A stretch of DNA of 10,296 nucleotides from Asaia bogorensis. Lineage in GTDB: Bacteria > Pseudomonadota > Alphaproteobacteria > Acetobacterales > Acetobacteraceae. The notes under the pieces were generated by a model. That model ran no database searches and was not told the origin of the DNA. It saw nothing but the letters and a program-made list of their open reading frames with translations. Positions 6,809 to 10,296 of this stretch are shown here, in pieces (position 1 is the first letter of the stretch; each line of letters starts with the position of its first letter). The position numbers and the translations under genes are program-made. Where the stretch lies: assembly GCA_945874515.1 (NCBI GenBank), contig CAMCHA010000044.1, positions 1-10,296 on the forward strand, written 5' to 3'.

Positions 6809-6837
6809 TTGCGACCTCTCGACCAGTGTTATATCAT
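6809..6837 (+). promoter_or_regulatory. Candidate sigma70 promoter for the first Bug receptor gene
   Basis: TTGCGA (6809-6814) is followed after exactly 17 nt by TATCAT (6832-6837), in a locally AT-rich stretch. Transcription would start near 6844, about 28 nt before the receptor ATG at 6872 and just upstream of its Shine-Dalgarno. It lies back to back with the promoter-like sequence of the FkbM gene, 22 nt between the two -35 boxes. Assigned by eye. Confidence 0.45.
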
Positions 6838-6857
6838 AGTCTCAATAAAATGCTCAC

Positions 6858-6865
6858 AAGGGAGG
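6858..6865 (+). promoter_or_regulatory. Shine-Dalgarno that fixes the Bug receptor start
   Basis: AAGGGAGG lies 6 nt before the ATG at 6872. The same frame is open from an upstream ATG at 6809, but that start would place the Shine-Dalgarno inside the gene and add 21 residues ahead of an otherwise ideal signal peptide. The strong site settles the start at 6872. Confidence 0.8.
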
Positions 6866-6871
6866 TTTCTG

Positions 6872-7843
6872 ATGCTCACCCGCCGCTCTGCCCTGGCGCT
6901 TTCCGCAGGCATGCTTGCCGCGCCGGCCGTTCATGCCCAGGGCGCATTTCCAAACAAGCCCTTGCGCATCATCGTGCCCTACCCGCCAGGTGGCGTGACC
7001 GACATCATGGGGCGCTTGATTGCCGAGCCCATGGGGCGGCAACTTGGCCACCCCATTGTGGTCGAAAATCGCGCCGGTGCTGGCGGCAATATCGGCGCCA
7101 TGGCCGCCGCCCAGGCCGAGCCCGATGGCTATACCCTGTTCCTAGGCACTATGGCGACGCAGGGGGTGAACCCGATCCTGTATCCCGATCCGCGTTTTGA
7201 CCCCCGCAAGGCTTTTGTGGGCGTTGGTATGATGGCGGATATGCCCAATGTCATGTCCTGCCTGCCGCGCCGCTACAACCCAGCCAATGCGCGTGAAGCC
7301 ATTGCGCGGGCCAAGGTTGAAAAGGGCAAGATGATGTTCGGCACCGTGGGCAATGGGTCCTCGGCGCATCTTTCCCTGGTATTGCTGGAAAAGCTCGCCG
7401 GCGTTGATTTTGTGCATGTGCCCTATCGTGGCTCGGCCCCGGCGATCGCGGCCTTGCTCGCGGGTGATCTGGACCTGCTGTTTGACGCTTCCGCCACCTC
7501 CGCACCGCATATCCTGCAAGGGTCCATCAAGGGCCTGGCCGTCACCATGGACAGGCGTATCGGCAGCCTGCCCAATACGCCCACGCTGCAGGAAGAAGGT
7601 GTCGCCGGGTATCATTTGAGTGTGTGGAACGGCGTGTTCACGCAATCGCGCTTACCGGCACCGATCCTGGCGCGCTTGCAAGACGCCTTCCACAAGGCGA
7701 TGGATGCGGCGATGCTTGACAAGCTGAAGGCCAATCACACCGAACCCTTGCTTATTCCATCAAAGGAATTGCAGCCCTGGCTGGATCGTGATGCGGAACG
7801 CTGGGGCCAGGTGGCGCGCGACAGCGGCATCAAGATTGACTGA
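6872..7843 (+). CDS. Bug/TctC family periplasmic solute receptor (tripartite tricarboxylate transport)
   Basis: This 323-residue protein starts with an export signal, MLTRRSALALSAGMLAAPAVHA, with likely cleavage after residue 22 (VHA/QG). The TRRSAL context makes Tat export possible though Sec cannot be excluded. The mature N-terminus has the Bug family blocks KPLRIIVPYPPGG (29-41), TDIMGRLIAEP, PIVVENRAGAGGNIG (61-75) and PDGYTLFLG (84-92). VHVPYRGSAPAIAALLAGDLD (181-201) is the usual domain II ligand-site region. Such receptors bind carboxylates or similar small ligands in the periplasm and normally hand them to a TctA/TctB membrane pair. No tctA or tctB is in the window, so this is an orphan receptor here, as is common where the family is expanded. 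It has its own promoter-like sequence and is followed 15 nt later by the unrelated DNA glycosylase gene. Confidence 0.93.
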   Translation: MLTRRSALALSAGMLAAPAVHAQGAFPNKPLRIIVPYPPGGVTDIMGRLIAEPMGRQLGHPIVVENRAGAGGNIGAMAAAQAEPDGYTLFLGTMATQGVNPILYPDPRFDPRKAFVGVGMMADMPNVMSCLPRRYNPANAREAIARAKVEKGKMMFGTVGNGSSAHLSLVLLEKLAGVDFVHVPYRGSAPAIAALLAGDLDLLFDASATSAPHILQGSIKGLAVTMDRRIGSLPNTPTLQEEGVAGYHLSVWNGVFTQSRLPAPILARLQDAFHKAMDAAMLDKLKANHTEPLLIPSKELQPWLDRDAERWGQVARDSGIKID

Positions 7844-7858
7844 TCGGGTAGCACACTG

Positions 7859-8506
7859 ATGAGCCTCGGCACGCCGGAGGCTTTGCGTCACCTCCGGCGT
7901 GATGCCGTGCTGAAGCGCGTTATCCGCCAGGTGGGTCCGTTTACGCTGAAGCCCGTGCAGCGCCAGCCCTATGAGGCTTTGGTGCGCGCCATTGCGCATC
8001 AACAAGTGCATGGCCGCGCGGCGGAGGCCATTCTTGGCCGATTCATCGCGCTTTGCCCTGACCCTGGCTTTCCCAAACCGGAATCCGTGTTGGCCTTAAC
8101 ACCTGAGGCGATGCGCGGCGCTGGACTTTCGGCGAATAAGGTGCTCGCCATTCGCGACATTGCGGAAAAGGCAGCGCTTGGCGTTATCCCGGGTCGCGCC
8201 GCGGCGCGCCGGCTTTCAGATGAGGTCTTGATCGAAAGGCTGGTCGCACTGCGCGGTGTTGGGCGCTGGACGGTGGAGATGCTGCTGATCTTCACCCTTG
8301 GCCGTGCTGATATTCTGCCTGTGGATGATTTCGGTGTGCGTGAAGGCTACCGCGTTGCGGCCGGCCTGTCCGAACAGCCAAAGCCAAAAGCGCTGGCTGA
8401 CATAGGCGAAGCATGGGCGCCGTTTCGCACCACGGCGGCGTGGTATTTGTGGCGGGCGGCGGATTTGGCGAAGGAAGGCCGGTTCAAGGCACCGGCCGCC
8501 ATCTGA
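7859..8506 (+). CDS. DNA-3-methyladenine glycosylase II (AlkA-like, HhH-GPD family)
   Basis: This 215-residue protein is the short AlkA form lacking the N-terminal domain of E. coli AlkA. It has the QQVHGRAA block (48-55), the helix-hairpin-helix LRGVGRWTVEMLL (131-143), and LPVDDFGVR (153-161), whose second aspartate D157 aligns with the catalytic Asp of AlkA (LPDDYLIK). WAPFRTTAAWYLWR (186-199) matches the conserved WxPWRS block. It would excise 3-methyladenine and other alkylated bases by a monofunctional glycosylase mechanism. The ATG at 7859 has no clear Shine-Dalgarno and follows the receptor stop by 15 nt, so read-through or coupled expression is likely. The family-like HLRRDAVL segment (11-18) supports this start over a GTG at 7907. 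A strong inverted repeat occupies codons 4 to 15. Its end lies 10 nt from the convergent lpdA stop. Confidence 0.9.
   Translation: MSLGTPEALRHLRRDAVLKRVIRQVGPFTLKPVQRQPYEALVRAIAHQQVHGRAAEAILGRFIALCPDPGFPKPESVLALTPEAMRGAGLSANKVLAIRDIAEKAALGVIPGRAAARRLSDEVLIERLVALRGVGRWTVEMLLIFTLGRADILPVDDFGVREGYRVAAGLSEQPKPKALADIGEAWAPFRTTAAWYLWRAADLAKEGRFKAPAAI
7870..7901 (+). other. Perfect 11-bp hairpin at the start of the glycosylase gene
   Basis: CACGCCGGAGG (7870-7880) and CCTCCGGCGTG (7891-7901) are perfect reverse complements separated by the 10-nt loop CTTTGCGTCA. The GC-rich stem begins 11 nt after the A of the glycosylase ATG. It is not followed by a run of T, so it is not an ordinary intrinsic terminator. 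In the mRNA it could reduce initiation, stall the 30S subunit or mark the receptor 3' end. It may also be a by-product of coding constraint, since it encodes part of the N-terminus. Confidence 0.5.
8477..8497 (-). terminator. Candidate terminator hairpin after lpdA, inside the 3' end of the glycosylase gene
   Basis: GGCCGGT (8477-8483) and ACCGGCC (8491-8497) form a perfect 7-bp GC-rich stem with a 7-nt loop. On the minus strand it lies about 20 nt beyond the lpdA stop and is followed by TTCCTTC, a loose pyrimidine tract, so it may end the lpdA transcript. On the plus strand it lies just before the glycosylase stop and no T-run follows. The missing clean T-run keeps the confidence low. Confidence 0.35.
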
Positions 8507-8516
8507 AACTGGCGCG

Positions 8517-9908
8517 TCAGATATGCAGCGCTCGCCCATCCACCGCTAACGCCGCTTCCTTCACCGCTTCATTCAATGAAGGATGGGCGTGGCAAGTGCG
8601 CGCCACATCCTCCGCACTTGCGCCGAATTCCATGGCTAGGACCATTTCAGCAATCAGCGTGCCCGCATCCGGGCCGATGATATGCGCGCCCAAGACCTTA
8701 TCCGTTGCCTTATCGGCCAGAATTTTCACAAACCCATCCATATCGCCCATGGCGCGCGCGCGGCCATTCGCGGTGAAGGGGAATTTGCCAATTTTGTAGG
8801 CAGCACCTCGGGCTTTGAGCTGTTCTTCGGTTTCACCCACCGAAGCGACTTCCGGCCAAGTATAAACCACACCCGGAATGGTGCCGTAATTCAGATGCGG
8901 CTTCTGCCCGGCCAGCATTTCCGCCAGGGCGACACCTTCTTCTTCTGCCTTATGCGCCAGCATCGGGCCCGTAATCACATCCCCAAGCGCGTAGATGCCC
9001 GGCACATTGGTAGCGTAATGGCCATCAACCTTGATGCGCCCGCGTTCATCCAAGGCGACTCCCACCTCATCCAGCCCAAGCCCGGCCACATAAGGCCGGC
9101 GCCCAATCGCGACCAGCACGACATCAGCGATCATTTCTTCCGCCGCACCACCGGCCGCAGGTTCCAGCGTCAAGGTGACACCCTTCTTAGACTTCGTCGC
9201 CCCCATCACCTTGGTCTTGAACTTCGTCTTGATGCCCTGCTTGGCCAGGATGCGTTCAAACGCCTTGCCCACTTCCAGATCCATGCTGGGCACCAGGCGG
9301 TCGAGGAATTCCACCACCGTCACTTCGGCACCCAAGCGGCGCCAGACGCTGCCCAATTCAAGCCCGATATAGCCACCACCAATGATAACCAAATGCTTCG
9401 GCACTACGGCAAGTTCCAAGCCGCCGGTGGAGCTCACGATCTGCTTTTCATCCACCTCCACGCCTGGCAGGGGAACGCTCTCACTTCCGCTCGCGATTAC
9501 GATGTGTTTCGCGGAATAATCCTTGCCGGCGACGGTAACCGTACCGGGGGCGGCAATGCTGCCCTCACCTTTCAGCCAGGTGACCTTGTTCTTACGGAAC
9601 AGGAATTCGACCCCCTTCACATTGGCGCTGACCACTTCACCCTTGCGCGCCTGCATCCGCGCCAGATCAAGCTTCACCGCACCAACACTCACCCCATGAT
9701 CGGCGAATTTATGCTGCGCTTCTTCAAAAATCTCCGAGGATTGCAGCAAAGCCTTGGACGGGATGCAGCCGACATTGAGGCAGGTGCCGCCCAGTGTTTC
9801 CCGCTTTTCAACGCAGGCGACCTTCATGCCCAGCTGCGCGGCGCGGATGGCGCACACATAGCCGCCGGGACCGGCACCAATCACGATCACATCAAAAGCA
9901 TCACTCAT
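8517..9908 (-). CDS. lpdA: Dihydrolipoamide dehydrogenase (E3)
   Basis: This 463-residue flavoprotein is full length for the family. It has the FAD motif GAGPGG (11-16), the redox disulfide in GGTCLNVGCIPSK (C43 and C48), the NAD motif GGGYIGLE (177-184), the second FAD site YALGD (306-310), and the C-terminal dimer-interface HAHPSLNEAV with catalytic pair H442 and E447. It reoxidises dihydrolipoyl groups of pyruvate, 2-oxoglutarate or branched-chain 2-oxo acid dehydrogenase complexes, or glycine cleavage, making NADH in the cytoplasm. No E1, E2 or lipoyl protein gene is adjacent: the upstream neighbour is divergent and the downstream one convergent, so it is apparently monocistronic. Which complex it serves cannot be read here; it may be shared. 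GAGGA lies about 10 nt before the ATG. No convincing promoter was identified in the 155-nt divergent gap. Confidence 0.97.
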   Translation of the reverse strand: MSDAFDVIVIGAGPGGYVCAIRAAQLGMKVACVEKRETLGGTCLNVGCIPSKALLQSSEIFEEAQHKFADHGVSVGAVKLDLARMQARKGEVVSANVKGVEFLFRKNKVTWLKGEGSIAAPGTVTVAGKDYSAKHIVIASGSESVPLPGVEVDEKQIVSSTGGLELAVVPKHLVIIGGGYIGLELGSVWRRLGAEVTVVEFLDRLVPSMDLEVGKAFERILAKQGIKTKFKTKVMGATKSKKGVTLTLEPAAGGAAEEMIADVVLVAIGRRPYVAGLGLDEVGVALDERGRIKVDGHYATNVPGIYALGDVITGPMLAHKAEEEGVALAEMLAGQKPHLNYGTIPGVVYTWPEVASVGETEEQLKARGAAYKIGKFPFTANGRARAMGDMDGFVKILADKATDKVLGAHIIGPDAGTLIAEMVLAMEFGASAEDVARTCHAHPSLNEAVKEAALAVDGRALHI

Positions 9909-9988
9909 GGTCAGGCGTCCTCAACTTTTGTCTTTTCGCTGCCCTGTTTGGACCGGTCGGGCGGGCCGATCAAGCCATGGAATTAAGC

Positions 9989-10018
9989 TTGGGTTTTTGC
10001 TGCTTTCCGCCCTATCCT
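9989..10018 (+). promoter_or_regulatory. Weak promoter candidate for the second Bug receptor
   Basis: TTGGGT (9989-9994) and TATCCT (10013-10018) are separated by 18 nt in the gap between lpdA and the second receptor gene. The match is modest. Downstream, CCAGG (10021-10025) and CCTGG (10048-10052) could pair in the leader and touch the first bases of the Shine-Dalgarno at 10051. Both points are tentative. Confidence 0.22.
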
Positions 10019-10063
10019 TCCCAGGCAAGTGGCGCCGGCAGATGCGCCCTGGGGAGGAAAATC

Positions 10064-10296
10064 ATGATCAGAATCACCGATATTTCACGTCGCGGCTTGC
10101 TGGCCGCAACCGGCGCCGCCCTGGCCGCACCGGGCCTTGCCCTGGCGCAAGGGCGCTACCCGGATCGGCCCATCCAGCTTGTGGTGCCCTGGCCCGCCGG
10201 CGGTTCCGCGGATGCGCAGCTGCGGTCCATCGCCGAATTGGCCGGCAAGGCGCTGGGCCAGCCCATGGTAATTCAAAACCGCCCGGGCGCCGGCGG
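10064..10296 (+). CDS. Bug/TctC family periplasmic solute receptor (N-terminal part)
   Basis: The first 77 codons of a second tripartite tricarboxylate transport receptor are present before the window ends. The protein opens with a convincing Tat-type signal: an n-region with SRRGLLAA (8-15), a hydrophobic stretch, then ALA/QG with likely cleavage after residue 28. The mature part has the Bug blocks RPIQLVVPWPAGGSAD (35-50) and QPMVIQNRPGAGG (66-78). The ligand-binding regions are beyond the edge, so the substrate is unknown. It differs clearly from the receptor at 6872 (VPWPAGGSAD against VPYPPGGVTD), so the two are diverged paralogues, not a recent duplication. A strong GGGGAGGAAA at 10051-10060 fixes the start. 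It is divergent from lpdA with a 155-nt gap. Whether tctA/tctB or catabolic genes follow cannot be seen. Confidence 0.94.
   Translation, partial: MIRITDISRRGLLAATGAALAAPGLALAQGRYPDRPIQLVVPWPAGGSADAQLRSIAELAGKALGQPMVIQNRPGAG

Noticed and set aside
6809..6871. Upstream start for the first Bug receptor
   Set aside because: It would put an ideal Shine-Dalgarno inside the gene and bury the signal peptide behind 21 unrelated residues.
8682..9986. Long plus-strand open frame (434 codons) opposite lpdA
   Set aside because: It lies antisense to an unambiguous lipoamide dehydrogenase and its translation has no recognisable domain.
6872..10296. Duplication of a receptor gene flanking a mobile segment
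   Set aside because: The two receptor N-termini differ strongly in sequence and no transposase or terminal repeats lie between them.

Overview
The window reads as chromosomal DNA of a GC-rich alphaproteobacterium. The two Bug/TctC-type receptors of tripartite tricarboxylate transport, the alphaproteobacterial-looking lipoamide dehydrogenase and the dense coding suggest Rhodospirillales, perhaps Acetobacteraceae such as a Roseomonas relative. That placement is inference from gene content and protein style, with no marker gene to confirm it.

Layout, left to right. (1) Minus strand, 1-175: the N-terminal end of an Asp/Glu/hydantoin racemase-family protein, cut by the window edge. It is divergent from an M20 metallopeptidase on the plus strand (304-1443). 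(2) A small nested palindrome (1445-1488) lies between the M20 gene and a convergent ketopantoate-reductase-family gene (1502-2566, minus). (3) Divergent from that gene is a compact three-gene plus-strand operon: an EamA/DMT exporter (2694-3572), a metallo-beta-lactamase-fold protein of the COG1237 type (3585-4568), and a divergent lactate-permease-like transporter (4575-5978). The gaps are 12 and 6 nt. (4) An AT-richer FkbM-family methyltransferase gene (6031-6732, minus) is convergent with the permease and has its own promoter-like signal. (5) Divergent from it is a periplasmic Bug receptor (6872-7843), followed 15 nt later by an AlkA-like DNA glycosylase (7859-8506). (6) Dihydrolipoamide dehydrogenase (8517-9908, minus) converges with the glycosylase, leaving only 10 nt between the stop codons. 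(7) A second Bug receptor starts at 10064 and runs off the right edge.

Most of the left two thirds looks like uptake and catabolism of organic acids or amino-acid derivatives: racemase, carboxypeptidase-like hydrolase, reductase, exporter, MBL hydrolase, carboxylate permease and solute receptor. The substrate cannot be read from the sequence. Lipoamide dehydrogenase and the DNA glycosylase are housekeeping functions. The FkbM gene looks like an acquired insert.

No rRNA, tRNA, CRISPR array, transposase, phage gene or transcriptional regulator was found, and no non-coding gap exceeds 300 bases. I did not find a clear new defence or mobile system. The least explained items are the EamA-MBL-permease operon, the AT-rich FkbM insert, the nested palindrome and a perfect 11-bp hairpin at the very start of the glycosylase gene.
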